In this document: positions 12,090-23,690 of the stretch, piece after piece
How the letters are laid out: each line of letters opens with the position of its first letter
Numbering within the stretch: the stretch's first letter is position 1
NCBI RefSeq assembly: GCF_030269925.1
Contig: NC_085109.1
Location: 5,642,001 to 5,706,000 of the forward strand
Length of the DNA stretch: 64,000 nt
Direction: 5' to 3'
Source of the DNA: Bombyx mori
Lineage: Eukaryota > Arthropoda > Insecta > Lepidoptera > Bombycidae
Program-made: the position numbers and the translations under genes
The notes under the pieces: model-generated
Told to the model about the DNA's origin: nothing
What the model saw: only the letters and a program-made list of their open reading frames with translations
Database searches by the model: none

Positions 12090-12230
12090 ACATGTAGGCG
12101 AGTTCACGGACTCTCATTCTGGTGAATTTGCTACAGTAGCTCTTGCTTAGACAGTGCTTTGCTGAAACTACCACCGGATTGGAATCGCGATCCACTGAAA
12201 AGATCCGGCGAGAAACTGGGGCCCAACCGT
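12090..12230 (-). repeat. Decayed jockey LINE 3'-UTR fragment
   Basis: Carries the complement of the jockey tail (accaccggattggaatcgcgat..ccggcgagaaact). It abuts a Bm1 copy. Confidence 0.55.
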
Positions 12231-12237
12231 GACACCT

Positions 12238-12486
12238 TATTTTTTTTATTGCCTAGATGGGTGGACGAGCTCACAGCCCACCTGGTTTTAAGTGGTTACT
12301 GGAGCCCATAGACATCCACAACGTAAATGCGCCACCCACCTTGAGATATAAGTTCTAAGGTCTCAAGTATAGTTACAACGGTTGCCCCACCCTTCAAACC
12401 GAAACGCATTACTGCTTCACGGCAGAAATCGGCAGGGTGGTGGTACCCACCCGCGCGGGCTCACAAGAGGTCCTACCACCAGTACC
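12238..12486 (-). mobile_element. Bm1 SINE, 5'-truncated
   Basis: Oligo-T, then attgcctagatgggtggacgag through cctaccaccagta. No tRNA head. Confidence 0.85.
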
Positions 12487-12861
12487 TTAAGAAGCTTTCG
12501 CTATCCGGCTGAGTTAAGAGCCTGATATAACTAGTAAGTCTTGACTTACCGTCGGAATTGCCCTGTTCGAGGTACGAGTCGAGCCCCGTGACATCATCTG
12601 CCCGGGGCGTGATCTCGCAAGGTCTCACCAGTCTTACAAAGTAGAGGCGTTGTAGTTACTGGTCTTTGTTTGTTGCTGATACAAAAAACGATCCAATCAC
12701 AGTAAGTGAATCTTTACGTCTTCGATTCTTGACATTAACCCAAACTACTGGTGGTGGCAATCTTGGATACAAGTAACAAGGTCAACAATTTTTATTGGTA
12801 GTCTTTATTTTGTATTTTTAATTGTTTTTGTTTCTATATCATGTACTTAATTGATCAATTT

Positions 12862-13258
12862 AGGTTTTTTTTTTATTGCCTTTGTAGTCAGACGAGCGTA
12901 CGGCCCACCTGATGGTAAGTGCTTACCGTCGCCCATGGACTTCAGCAATGCCAGGGGCAGAGCCAAGCCGCTGCCTACTGCTTAATACTCTCCACAAGCC
13001 TCGTTTGAAGCAGGAAATGTCATAGCGCTCGGGAAACACCGTGGAGGGGAGCTCATTCCATAACCGGATGGTACGTGGCAAAAAAGATCTCTGGAAACGC
13101 ATTGTGGATGAACGCAGTGGCTCCAGGTAGTATGGATGAACTCTACTCCGGTGGTGGGCGGTGCGATGGTAAAAACGAGACGTTTGGTATCATCTCGAAC
13201 AATTCCTCAGAGCACTCCCCATGGAACATGCGGTACAAAATACAGAGGGAACCGAAAT
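12862..13258 (-). mobile_element. LINE 3' end (GGTAGGCAGCGGC-tail family), partial
   Basis: On the minus strand the last codons of a non-LTR ORF2 (cttcaaacgaggcttgtggagag and upstream) run into the tail ggcagcggcttgg...gccgtacgctcgtc and an oligo-A end (oligo-T at 12866-12874). It is 5'-truncated and the frames are broken. Clade not settled; possibly L1- or R1-like. Confidence 0.6.
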
Positions 13259-13314
13259 ATATGTATTTCGTAAATAATAATAACGCCTGTGCAGTGGTGT
13301 ATTTATGCTAGGGG

Positions 13315-13548
13315 CAGTCGTTTTACTGGTCCGCGAGGGTGGATACGACCACCTTGCCTATTTCTGCCGTAAAGCAGTAATGCGTTTCGGTTTGAAGGGC
13401 GGGGCAGACGTAAATATACTTGAGACCTTAGAACTTAAATCTCAAGGTGGGTGGCGCATTTACGTTGTGGATGTCTATGGGCTCTAGTAACCATTTAACA
13501 CCAGGTGGGCTGTGAGCTCGTCCACATATCAAAGCAATAAAAAAAAAG
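13315..13548 (+). mobile_element. Bm1 SINE 3' part, inserted in hAT-like element
   Basis: Matches the Bm1 body from about 'ggtggtacc' to the oligo-A tail before gtcggggcaag. Confidence 0.75.
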
Positions 13549-13771
13549 TCGGGGCAAGTGTCCAGGGCGGCAAAATTTTGACAGTAAGCATTTTTTTGTC
13601 TTGTCAAGATTACTCAATTACTCAAGATTAGTCGTGTTGTAAAAATGTATAATGGTGTATAATATATAGTATGATATACTGTTGATTTATTGTAGCTAAT
13701 TTTAAATTAATATTTTATATAATAGTATATAATATAATATATAATAATGTTTTTATACTTTATTATATGAC

Positions 13772-13828
13772 ACACATACACACACACAAACACACTAACA
13801 CACATACACTCACACACACACACACACG
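13772..13828. repeat. (CA)n microsatellite, interrupted
   Basis: acacacatacacacacacaaacac... repeats with interruptions. Confidence 0.9.
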
Positions 13829-14043
13829 TACGTACTATATTCTTACAGATCGTTCTTCCTGGTTAACTTTCTTTACCTGGTGACCTAGCACTGAACCACT
13901 GACTTTTGTAACACAGGTTTTCCTAGCATAAAAGTCAGGGAATATTGTTATTGTATACCTCATAAAAAAGCCATGTATATTATTATACTAGTGTTAAGTA
14001 TTTTTGTACGTGTTTGTATTTTAAGAGGCTTGAATGAATAAAT

Positions 14044-14072
14044 ATTATTATTATTATTATTATTATTATTAC
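14044..14072. repeat. (ATT)n microsatellite
   Basis: Nine consecutive ATT-type units. Confidence 0.9.
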
Positions 14073-14625
14073 TCAATATAATTAATTAATTCTAATAATT
14101 AATGATTTTCTTTTTTATTGATAATTCAAGAAATTCAATTCATCCATTATTTGTGAATTATAATATTGGCACTTTTGGTAAAAATTTATAATCAAAATGA
14201 TATAATCAATTTATTTCCTTGGAGATTTAAAATAATAATTGTTTTTCTATTTTCTGTTATTAAAGAAATTTAATTAGTTTTTTTTATGTAATATAATTAT
14301 GAGTCACCCATAGTCAAAATTTATAATTGTTAGAAAAAAAACAAATTTTTATTTATGTTTTGGAATATATGACATAGTATGATAGTTTCCGCAATAGATT
14401 AGTTATTTTAATTTTGAAAAATAAAATACATAAACTATTAGTTTAGGTAAAATTCCAGTATTGGGGCGGATTAGTTCCGGTGCCCAGAAGCGGCATTAAG
14501 CTTAAATCCGGCCCTGTGCCTGTGTCACAAACTTTAATGTGTGCAACGAAAGGTCTTCTATTACAAAGTAATATTATGTCTCTGACAGCTATGCTTCGTT
14601 TCTAAGAATGCACATGCGTTTTGTA

Positions 14626-14862
14626 CTGGTGGTAGGACCTCTTGTGAGTCCGCACGGGTAGGTACCACCGCCCTGCCTATTTTTGCCATGAAGCAGTAAT
14701 GCGTTTCGGTTTGAAGGATGGGGCAGCCGTTGTAACTATATTGAGACCTTAGAACTTATATCTCAAGGTGGGTTTACGTTGTAGATGTCTATGGGCTCCA
14801 GTAACCACTTAACACCAGATGGGCTGTGAGCTCGTCCACCCAGATAAACAACAAAAAAAAAT
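14626..14862 (+). mobile_element. Bm1 SINE, 5'-truncated
   Basis: From gtactggtggtaggacctc to ccacccagataaacaacaaaaaaaaa; a few bases are lost in the gcgcattt region. Confidence 0.85.
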
Positions 14863-14867
14863 TAACT

Positions 14868-14996
14868 ACTCATCATCATCATTATCCTGCCCTTCTCCCA
14901 GTCACCCGGGGTCGGCGCAACATGTTTTCTCCTTCCATACTCCTCTATCATATACCATTTCTTCGCTCACTCTCCTCTTACACACACGCCACACGC
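14868..14996. repeat. CATCATCAT...ggggtcggcgcaac repeat, copy 1
   Basis: Shares catcattctcctgcccttctccc and ggggtcggcgcaacatg with 41876-42025. A pyrimidine-rich repeat of unknown class. Confidence 0.55.
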
Positions 14997-15333
14997 CTTG
15001 AGATATAAGTTCTAAGGTTCAGTATAGTTACAACGGCTGCCCTACCCTTCAAAGCGAAACGCGTTACTGCTTCACGACAGAAATAGGCAGGGCGGTGGTA
15101 CCTACCCGTGCGGACTCACAAGAGGTCCTACCACCAGTATGTTAGGGACTTCTTTTAAGTTGTATGTGTTCTTTACTTTTTATTGGCGATGACTGATATC
15201 AATTTCTCAAGACGTTCATTTTCTTCCTTGCTAGGTCGCAACATTGACGGGGTATGCGATGCACAGTTCTTGCTAGAGACAGATGCGAGAGACCTAATCG
15301 TCAGTCAGGTTCATTTCGCGAATAAAACTGCTA
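14997..15333 (-). mobile_element. Chimeric Bm1-tailed SINE with non-tRNA head, copy 1
   Basis: A minus-strand Bm1 3' half (14997-15138) continues into about 195 bp (15139-15333) that is not Bm1. The same unit occurs at 27907-28343, with the same Bm1 junction and nearly the same far end (cgaataaaactgcta). The tail of this copy is truncated at ccttgagatataag. Confidence 0.6.
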
Positions 15334-15719
15334 AATGAACTTGTGATAAATAATGAAATCTAGAAAAGTCCGCGATGCTCGTAAAATTGAGTTCACCGAT
15401 TCAATCGGCGTGACGTTATAAAAAACGACCTCAACCTCGATCCATCGAGTTGTTTGTTGCGATGTTTACGGTGTGACAAAAACCATTTTAATGTCGGCTT
15501 CATTTAATAATTGCTATTGACCGGTAATATCAAAATACGCTAGATTGTTTTAGTAACTTGTAAAAAAAAGTATGTAGTTTAGTAGCAATAATAGGCAAAC
15601 GGACACAAATATGAAAATAACTAGAATGATTATGTAACATCTTGTTTACATAACGTGTTTTTATCGTAATGTATGACGTCATAAGTGGCTAGTTTTTGGG
15701 GTTTAGTATCTATTTTATA

Positions 15720-15946
15720 TCACTACATAGTATAAAACAAAGCTTTCTTTCTTTCTCTGTCTCTACATCTGTCTGTCCCTATGTATGCTTAAATCTTTAA
15801 AACTACGCAACGGATTGTGATGCGTTTTTTTTTAATAAATAGAGTGATTGAAGAGAAAGGTTTATACGTATAATAACATCCATTAAATAGTGGAGAAATC
15901 AATAATAAATTACAGTTTCCGAAGCGAAGCGAGGGCGGGTCGCTAG
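15720..15946 (+). mobile_element. Helitron-like element (ends gggcgggtcgCTAG)
   Basis: 3' end ccgaagcgaagcgagggcggg then tcgCTAG-T, as in 38387-38813 and 43010-43214. Begins near tcactacatagtataaaac. Confidence 0.65.
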
Positions 15947-16257
15947 TTTATTTTTATATTGTATAGGCATCATTAATCACTTATTAGCGAAGAAGGTCGC
16001 CGTTGTCAAAGCTTCAACGGAATGCAGAATCATCATAATAATATCTGTAATAATTAGTCAATCGTTGTATATTTTGACGTCACACCTTTCTTTGGACGGG
16101 TTGAAATCGTCGGGTTTCTGCCGCCCGTTGGCATTAATAGGCGGAGCATGACAGAATTGGGCCGACTGAGACCCCTGTAGCTTAATAAGCGACCTTGAAT
16201 AAGATAGAACTCGACCGAAGCAGGCAGTAGGCTAAATGAAGCGTTTCACATACATTT

Positions 16258-16545
16258 GACGGCCGTCTGGTGTAGTGGTAAGTGACATGGTCACTACACA
16301 AGGGGGTCGCGGGTTCGAATCCCACCAAGGGGAGATATTTGTATGATAAACATAAATGTCTTTTCCAGGGTTATGGATGTTTATTAAATATATGTATGTG
16401 TATAATAAAAATATTACATTTATTTCCGTTATCTGGTACCTGTAACACAAGTTCTTTACGAACTTACCACGGGACCAGTTAACGTGGCGTGATTGTTTGT
16501 AAATATTTATTTACTATTTATTATTTATATTTATTTTATTAAACT
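16258..16545 (+). mobile_element. tRNA-derived SINE (second family)
   Basis: The head is tRNA-like: tctggtgtagtggtaagtg as box A and ggttcgaatcccacc as box B (16311 on). About 210 bp of body then end in repeated TATTTAT. It is a different head and body from Bm1. Because the downstream part and tail are SINE-like, it is not a functional tRNA gene. Confidence 0.65.
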
Positions 16546-17082
16546 TTACTTTCAAACAAATATTTTAGTAAACGCCCTAGACTAAATCACCCTAGTCAAG
16601 TATAACGCATTATCGTAAGGCAACTGAACATAATCATTTGAAAAAAAGTGTGCGTAAGGTAACTAACTATTCCAAAAACAACTAACTGTACATAGAAAAT
16701 TGAGAATTTTTTCAAGTACAATGCTCCAAATAAAATTAAATTTCTTATGTTGTCAGTGTTACAATAGCATTACTGTCAATACATTTACAAATTACAATTT
16801 CAAAGTACCTATGTCATCACTTCATTGCTACTTATCTGCTACTATCACTTCATCACTACTTAGTTAAAGTAAATACGATGCGGCAACATATCGACAATCG
16901 CCATGAGAAAAATGGGTCGAAGTACGTACCATTTGTACTGAATAACCCAATTTAGAATCAAGAACCCATGACCACTTTGCGACTGAATTTGGTAGGATGT
17001 TACCTATCCATGCCGACTTGTGGCTCAGCACCTGTTATATTTTTTGATGCGATGATGAATTAAGGCGATGAAAGTTTTTTTT

Positions 17083-17290
17083 TCCTACCTATTCGCTTCG
17101 GTAGTTTAAGGTGCTATTTCAGCTACGTTCGTACGGGTAGGTGAGTTCACGGGCTGAATCTGAAATAATTTGCTAGCACTAGCCCTAACAAGAGCAGTGC
17201 TTGCTAAATCTACCACCGGATTGGAGTCGCGACCCACTGAGAACATCCGGCGAGAAACTCAGTGGGCTGTGTCTATGGGTTAGATGAAAG
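17083..17290 (-). repeat. Decayed jockey LINE 3'-UTR copy
   Basis: Oligo-T then cctacctattcgcttcgg and the complement of the standard tail (accaccggattggagtcgcgacccac). Confidence 0.65.
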
Positions 17291-17679
17291 AATCATCTCG
17301 GATACTACCTCAACTCCTCAGATGCAAATTCTTAAATTCAATACGCGTGATTACAAATATTAACAACGTTTCAGGCATTGCAAAGAATAAGCGAATAGTT
17401 TAAAACATAAAAAAGAATCAGTTTTAAAAAGTTTGACTCACATATTCAATTTTTTACTTAATGTACATTTATCAATTTTCAATATTATTGTACAATTATT
17501 AAATTCATTTTGCTGCGTTCATAAAATTGTATCGCGATAAAAGCCATGTAATAGGAATCGCGGTGAATGAAATGGAATACAATAATATAAATTAAATTGA
17601 ATTTTACAATTGTTTATAACCAAAAGTATGTCAGGTATATGTGTTACATAAAAATAATCTGTCCGGCTTTTAATCAGGA

Positions 17680-18213
17680 CTAGTGGCCCGCCGGTAGTCG
17701 AAATTCGACTATAATGAATTGAACTTAATTATTATAAGTTTTTACACTTTAATGATTCTATTGTCAAATACTATATATTTACTATTATAATCACGGATTT
17801 CGGCAAGTCTGCACTTTAGACAAATACTCGAATTATTAAAGACAATAGTAGTAGTAGTAGTATGTAATTTAAAGTTGTAATAACCTTTTTTTACATAATC
17901 GCAAGTAGATTCGAGAGGCTATTCCAACTTACGGTTTAGTAGGCGAACTCACGGGGGAGCCTGTAAGAATTCACCAATTAGAAAAGTTTGACAATAAACA
18001 AATAGTATGCATACCTACGTGTGTGTGTCAAATACATGGTAGTGTGTGTAATGTTTTTTGTATTTTTATGCCTAATTATAAAAAATATTAGCATTCTGCA
18101 CTCCTTTTCTATATTCTCTAGTTCACAAGTGTGGAAAATTTCATACTCCACCGACGGCGCAATTTTCGTAAAAAAAGGATACAAAATTTTTGTTTCACAT
18201 ATTAATATATAGA
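17680..18213 (-). mobile_element. Helitron-like element, TCTATATATTAATACG family
   Basis: Complement of the 20424-20840 element: CTAG end at 17680-17683 and TC end at about 18213. The middle (about 17835-17985) is interrupted by unrelated sequence, including a short jockey tail remnant and a (TAG)n run at 17846. Confidence 0.6.
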
Positions 18214-18845
18214 TATACTAGTATGTTGCCTTATTAATTTTATTTATATTCAAATAATTTTCTATGTTTCTTCCTCTCGACTGCTCTGGTATTGCTCACA
18301 TCCATGAATGACGGTAGGAACTGCCTGCAGAAGCAATATCGACTAAAAAAATAATAAGATTATAATATTTTAAACTAGTTTTGTGTTTTGTTACATAGCT
18401 TAAGTAATACAGTGTAAGCAAGATGTCATGTATGTCAACATCGGTATATAACATCTTAATAATAGGTATTTATAATTCGAGAGATGTGGCTTTGTAATAC
18501 TCGTAATTCAGTATGAATACTGATAAGTATTAGTTGTTATCTGACGATTTTCTTACACTATTGTAATTACAATTTCTTTTTTATACCATGTAGGTGATTA
18601 TGGTATCAATCTTACTCAATATTTACTTACATTATTTACAGTACACATTCACCCAGATTATAATCAATACAGTTGAGTGATTGCAATATTTACCGCACTG
18701 CATATTTTTAATAAAGAGGATTGTAAGTTATGTTCAGTAATTTGTTACTCCGTGGCTCCGTGGGATTTTTTCAACGGCTGACTGATTGTCAGTGGTTATG
18801 GACAATTGCAATAGGAGAGGAATACTCAAGCAGTTGTCTACCGAA

Positions 18846-19145
18846 ACGGTAGGCAGCGGCTTGACTCTGCACCTGGCATTGCTGAAGCCCATGGGCGACG
18901 GTAACAACTCACCATCTGGTGTACCGTATGCTTGTCTCAAATTAAAAAAAAATCGGCTACCAAAGCCCCTAAGTCTGCTCCTAGTGTTAAGCCGTCTAAT
19001 GTCAGGGTTATTGAATCTGATGGATCCGTAAGGACTAGTCTAGGGCGCCGATGGTGACTGACTCCTGCGTGGTCAGTATTCGGAGAGTAGTCAGCGGCGC
19101 CAACGGTAAGGCGATTATCATGACGCATATCGCGACGCATTCGTA
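18846..19145. repeat. Two abutting LINE fragments
   Basis: 18846-18950 is a plus-strand GGTAGGCAGCGGC tail ending in oligo-A. About 18955-19145 is a minus-strand piece of jockey ORF2 end, similar to 23985-24190 but with frame breaks. Confidence 0.6.
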
Positions 19146-19459
19146 CACTCAAAAAACATTTTGTTTGGACACTTGGGTAAAAAGTAGCTCGTTATTATTA
19201 AACAGTGATTTTAAATAGTACAAATGTCCTTTGGCTAGAATATAATGTAGGATAATAAAAAAAAAGGCCGACGCAATCTCAACGGATCCACGGATCCAAC
19301 TCAGTTTTATGAACTAGGTATGTATGTATGTACGTGTCGTTCTAACAAACAACCTCAATACTTTTCATTTTAATTACGAAATTAAAAATAATAAGTCCGC
19401 AATACAATATACATAATACTCCAAATAGAGTTCTAGAACTTGGTGTAAGTCCACATGTA

Positions 19460-19660
19460 TTAGAATGTCTATTTACTGTCATGAATCTGTAGCAAGCGGT
19501 ACAGTCGTTGTTCTTCTTGCCCTGGATTCCATTGTAGTGAGATCATGCTTCCTCGACCGGCATTGGAACGCGAATGCAGCTCTAAGATATACCCACCCGC
19601 GCGCCATGCAACCGTTTTATTTGCGTCACATTACCGGGAAAGAAAAGTTCGCTAAAATTT
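19460..19660. other. Higher-GC stretch of unknown origin
   Basis: A 65-codon plus-strand frame covers a GC-richer patch in AT-rich surroundings. No motif recognised; it may be a fragment of an unknown element. Confidence 0.2.
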
Positions 19661-20423
19661 AAAATTTGCATACTATCAATGATACCATATCAAAACTGAT
19701 TAGAGACCTTCGTCAGCAGTCATGTTTTATACATTATCGGATCGTTATCCTGCCCTATCGATTAGAAATGACGCCGCAACGCCGAATTAATTAAATTGTG
19801 CACGTGGGGCTTTTTTTGTCCGGTTTTTTAGCTAATAAAATAATAAGCTTATTAATATTGAAAACAAACAAAAAATGATCTAAAATTTCAGTGCAACTAG
19901 AGTTTGTTTATAATAATAATTAAATACTTAAGATAGGGGTGAAATATTTTTTGTTTAACTTTCCTTTCGTATTGGTATTAAAGCGTGTTTTTTAAGTTTA
20001 TTTTTTGTATTTTACTTTTGGAAAAGATATTGATGCGTCCATTTATTCTAGTTACTCTGACTTTAATATAAAAGTAAATTACGGTAGGCAATAATGGTAA
20101 CGATAGCTGTAAGTAAAAAAAAAATATTAAGTAGATTTGCATATTTAAATAGACAAAACGACGTTGTTAAATAGATAGCCGAGTCGAGTTGTCATCTGTA
20201 TTTTTAAAGACTGTCAAGTTATGTACCAAGGTTGCCTTTGTCGCCTTTTTTCAATAAGTTGGTATGTAAAGTATTGGAATCAACCATGGTTTTGGTTTTT
20301 ATTGTCTAGTATAACGAGACCCCGCAGATGTGACTTACCAGGCCCATTATTCTTAAATGTCGATAGACAAACTTGTCTTGATGGTTTTGACGATCTTTAT
20401 ATTGAACACATCTGATTAGGGTA

Positions 20424-20840
20424 TCTATATAATTAATACGTGAAGCAAAAACTTTGTATATCTTTTTACGAAAATTGCGCGGACGGAGGAGTATGAAATT
20501 TTCCACACTTACAGAGAATATAGAGAAGAAGTGCACAATGCTAATATTTTTTTAAAATAATGCATAAAAGATACATTAAATCAATAAAGAAAACATTACA
20601 CACACTACATACCATGTATTTGACGCACACACGCATGCATACTATTTATTGTCAAACTTTTGTTCTTGACGTCTGTGGTCAAATTGAGAATAGATTAAAT
20701 ATTGTTTGTCTTTATTAATATTTTTTTAAAGTGTAAACTTGGCGAAATTTGTGATTATAGAAGTATAAAATACAATCATAATGGTGTACAAGCTTACAAT
20801 TCCAATTATAGTCGAATTTCGACTTCTGCGGGACCTCTAG
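20424..20840 (+). mobile_element. Helitron-like element, TCTATATATTAATACG family, complete
   Basis: About 417 bp with 5' TC, 3' CTAG before T and no terminal inverted repeats. It is the uninterrupted reference copy for 6455-7334, 17680-18213 and 62212-62405. Confidence 0.65.
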
Positions 20841-20851
20841 TTTATAAGTAA

Positions 20852-22610
20852 CTAGCTTTTACCCGCGACTTCGTCCGCATAAGTTTTTTTGTTTTGCAGT
20901 TCGAGCTCTGCTAGAACTACGGCTTAGATTGGATTTACGTTTGCGTGGCATATCGAAAACAATAAAACAATAATTAAAGATTTTTAAAATCGGTAGTTTT
21001 AAAAACTACAACGTAAGACAATTTTTTATAAAAACTTCGATAAAGCAAACCTTTTTACTTATAACCTAAATATCTAAATCAATCAATAACGTATTGAACC
21101 TAAACAACTATGCACCTGACAAACCTTTTATACCTAAAACCTAAATTAACTAAATAAATTCAAAAATATTGAATTTATGTACCACACCACAATACACAAT
21201 TTTCTTCACTACTGGTACTACCTACTTATCTATCAAAACTAACATAAAAGTACTATAATATAATTACAAAATCTATTACTAAACTAATTTACTACGAACT
21301 ATAAACATCCTGATGTGAGCTAAAAAACACTTAACCTACACATGAATAAAATTGAGAATTAACAAATGAAAGCGACTGCAAAAATAAAGAATAATACGTA
21401 TCTGAGTAAACCTAGAGATATGAATGATTGGTTAAGAAAATACCTACATCTAACAGCTACCTTAACTACCTAATAATAAAAATGTTACTAAGTACTTAAT
21501 AAAAATACGAAAATGACGTCAACTTGGACTCAAAAATAATAACCTACCAAATATTTATTTAGATATCTAAAACAAAGGACTAAATTAAAGCTTACAGACC
21601 CTACGCGTAGACCGTAGTACCTATTTCAACTCGGAATTTAAAAAGAACGTTTTTAGCTAACCAAAAATACGCAACGAATAGAGTTTCGTAACGCAATATT
21701 TCAATATTCGCATACGTGCGACGACGACGTCTGCCCTCGTGCGTCTGCCCGCTTGGGTAGGCACAGTTGGTAAATTCCCTAAATTATGGCGCCTACCGAC
21801 CCTCTAAGTTAGAAAAGTGATCAAATACTAACTTTAAGTCTTAGTAAAAAAAACATCAAAATCATTTCAGTAGCTATGGCGTCATTCGCTTCTTGACACG
21901 ATCACGCTAGATTTCCGCGGGAATGAGGTATTTTCCCGCCGTAAGAAGTAGCCTGTGTCCGTGCCTAGGATCCTATCTTTATATTAACCAAGTCTTATAA
22001 AAATCCGTTCAGACGTTAAGGCGTGAATGAGGTAAACTTTTAAACCAAACTATTAAAAATCACTAACTTAATTAGTTTTCTGCCTACTGCCTACGCCTTA
22101 AGTACGATAGCATGAATATTAATAGCCCATATCCTTTTCTAGGTTACTATCTATCACCTAACTAAATTTCATCAAAATCCGTTCAGCCGTTTAGGCATGA
22201 TAGAGCAAAACTCCCACCAAAAACCATAAAAAAATCACTAACTCAATTCAGTTTTCTGCCTACTTCCTACCCCTTAAGTACTATGACGTGATCATTTTGA
22301 TCTTATATCCGTTTTTAGGTAACCATCTATTACCTTACTAAATTTCATCAAGATCTGTTCAGCCTTTTATACGTGAAAGAGCAAAAGTCCCAACAAAAAC
22401 GACTAAAAATCACTAACTCAATTTAGTCATCTGCCTACTGCCTACCCCCTAAGAACGATGGCGTGATTATTTATAGCCTATGACCATTTCTAGGTTATCA
22501 TCTATCACCATACCAAATTTCATCAAAATCCGTTCAGCCGTTTAGGCGTGAAAGAGGAACAGACAGACAGACAGACAGAGTTACTTTCGCATTTATAATA
22601 TTAGTATGGA
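20852..22610 (-). mobile_element. Helitron-like element with internal tandem repeats
   Basis: The minus-strand 5' end is TCCATACTAATATTATAAATG and the 3' end is cgcgggtaaaagCTAG. These termini are shared by many lepidopteran non-autonomous Helitrons. It is about 1.76 kb with no helicase frame. From about 21960 to 22560 a 170-173-bp unit (aaatttcatcaaaatccgtt) is repeated about 3.5 times. A (GACA)n run lies at 22560-22578. Confidence 0.65.
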
Positions 22611-22728
22611 TTATGTCATAATGTATTTGTATTTATGAAATGAACGATTTCAGCTTTAAAATAGCTTGTAATATACAAGTTTCTATTTTGTGCTCATACT
22701 TTCATCTTTAATGAACTTACGATGCGAA

Positions 22729-22945
22729 TAACAAGTGCAGCCTCATCAGATCTCAGGAGTCGGACGTCGGGCGAGAGTGTACAAGAATCGTTTAGTGGGT
22801 TTCCCTTTAACATCTTCGGACTGAGTCTAACACATCCCGCGGGAACCTCGAAGGTGGTTCGGCCCTCGGCAACGTCGTCAGGTTCTAGCCCCGTGAGCTC
22901 ACCTACTAATTCGGCGAGTCTAGTATAACCTCTCGAGGTTACTAC
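22729..22945 (+). repeat. Jockey LINE 3'-UTR fragment
   Basis: Ends with gcaacgtcgtcaggttctagc and cgtgagctcacctacta as in the other copies. The 5' part is diverged. Confidence 0.6.
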
Positions 22946-23690
22946 GACTATAATAGGTTTTTTATAAAAAACCTATTATAGTACTTAGATACTTTTATTG
23001 AATTTCGACGCTTTCGACTTCGAAATTTAACAAGATGCATAGGTATTTAAATATTTCAATATAATTATTATAATGAGAGGTAAAATAATATATGATAAGG
23101 GGGTTTTGAGTAAAACAGTATATAAATATAATATATAACTTTATATGTAAATGAAAGTAACTAAGATGTCATGTAAATTTGTAAATGGTTAATATAATGC
23201 TTTGTAAAATAGTAAATACAATATAAATGTGTTAAAAAAATAATTGTACTATAAATGTAAAACACAGTGCATTAAATTATATTTAAGTGTTATTAAATTT
23301 TTTGAGGCTATAAATAATTTCATTTAAATGTATCATTATTCAATGTTTCCTCTTTTTTATAATTTTATTGAAAGAGTAGAGTAACAAGGTAAAACAACGG
23401 CCCTCGGCTCAAAAAAAATGCTGGTCAGACTTGATCAGATCTTATGCTCTGGAGCTTGGTTCCGTTTACTATTTTGTTCAAAAAAATTTTTTTTTAACGC
23501 GCCAAATTTAAAATTTAAACAGTTCGCCTATAGATTCAGTGAAGTAACTTTTTATTTTAGCTGTTGCACAATAATTCTTGCGAGTTAATACATTTTATTT
23601 CTTTCGATCCGCTTCTAAAGCTTCAAGACAATCACAATAAACAGTTCTTAGTTTAAGATAAACTTAATACCTAGCTGACGGTATAATTCT

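Larger units (their letters stand above)
13292..14516. mobile_element. hAT-like non-autonomous element
   Basis: Left end CAGTGGTGTATTTATGCT and right end (complement) CAGGGCCGGATTTAAGCT are related inverted repeats of hAT type. Flanks cGCCTGTG (13284-13291) and tGCCTGTG (14517-14524) match at 7 of 8 positions. It is 1225 bp, AT-rich, without a transposase frame. It contains a Bm1 insertion, a (CA)n tract and an (ATT)n tract. Confidence 0.7.

Noticed and set aside
16261..16330. tRNA gene with ggttcgaatccc
   Set aside because: Box A/B are followed by a SINE body and TATTT-type tail; treated as the head of a tRNA-derived SINE.
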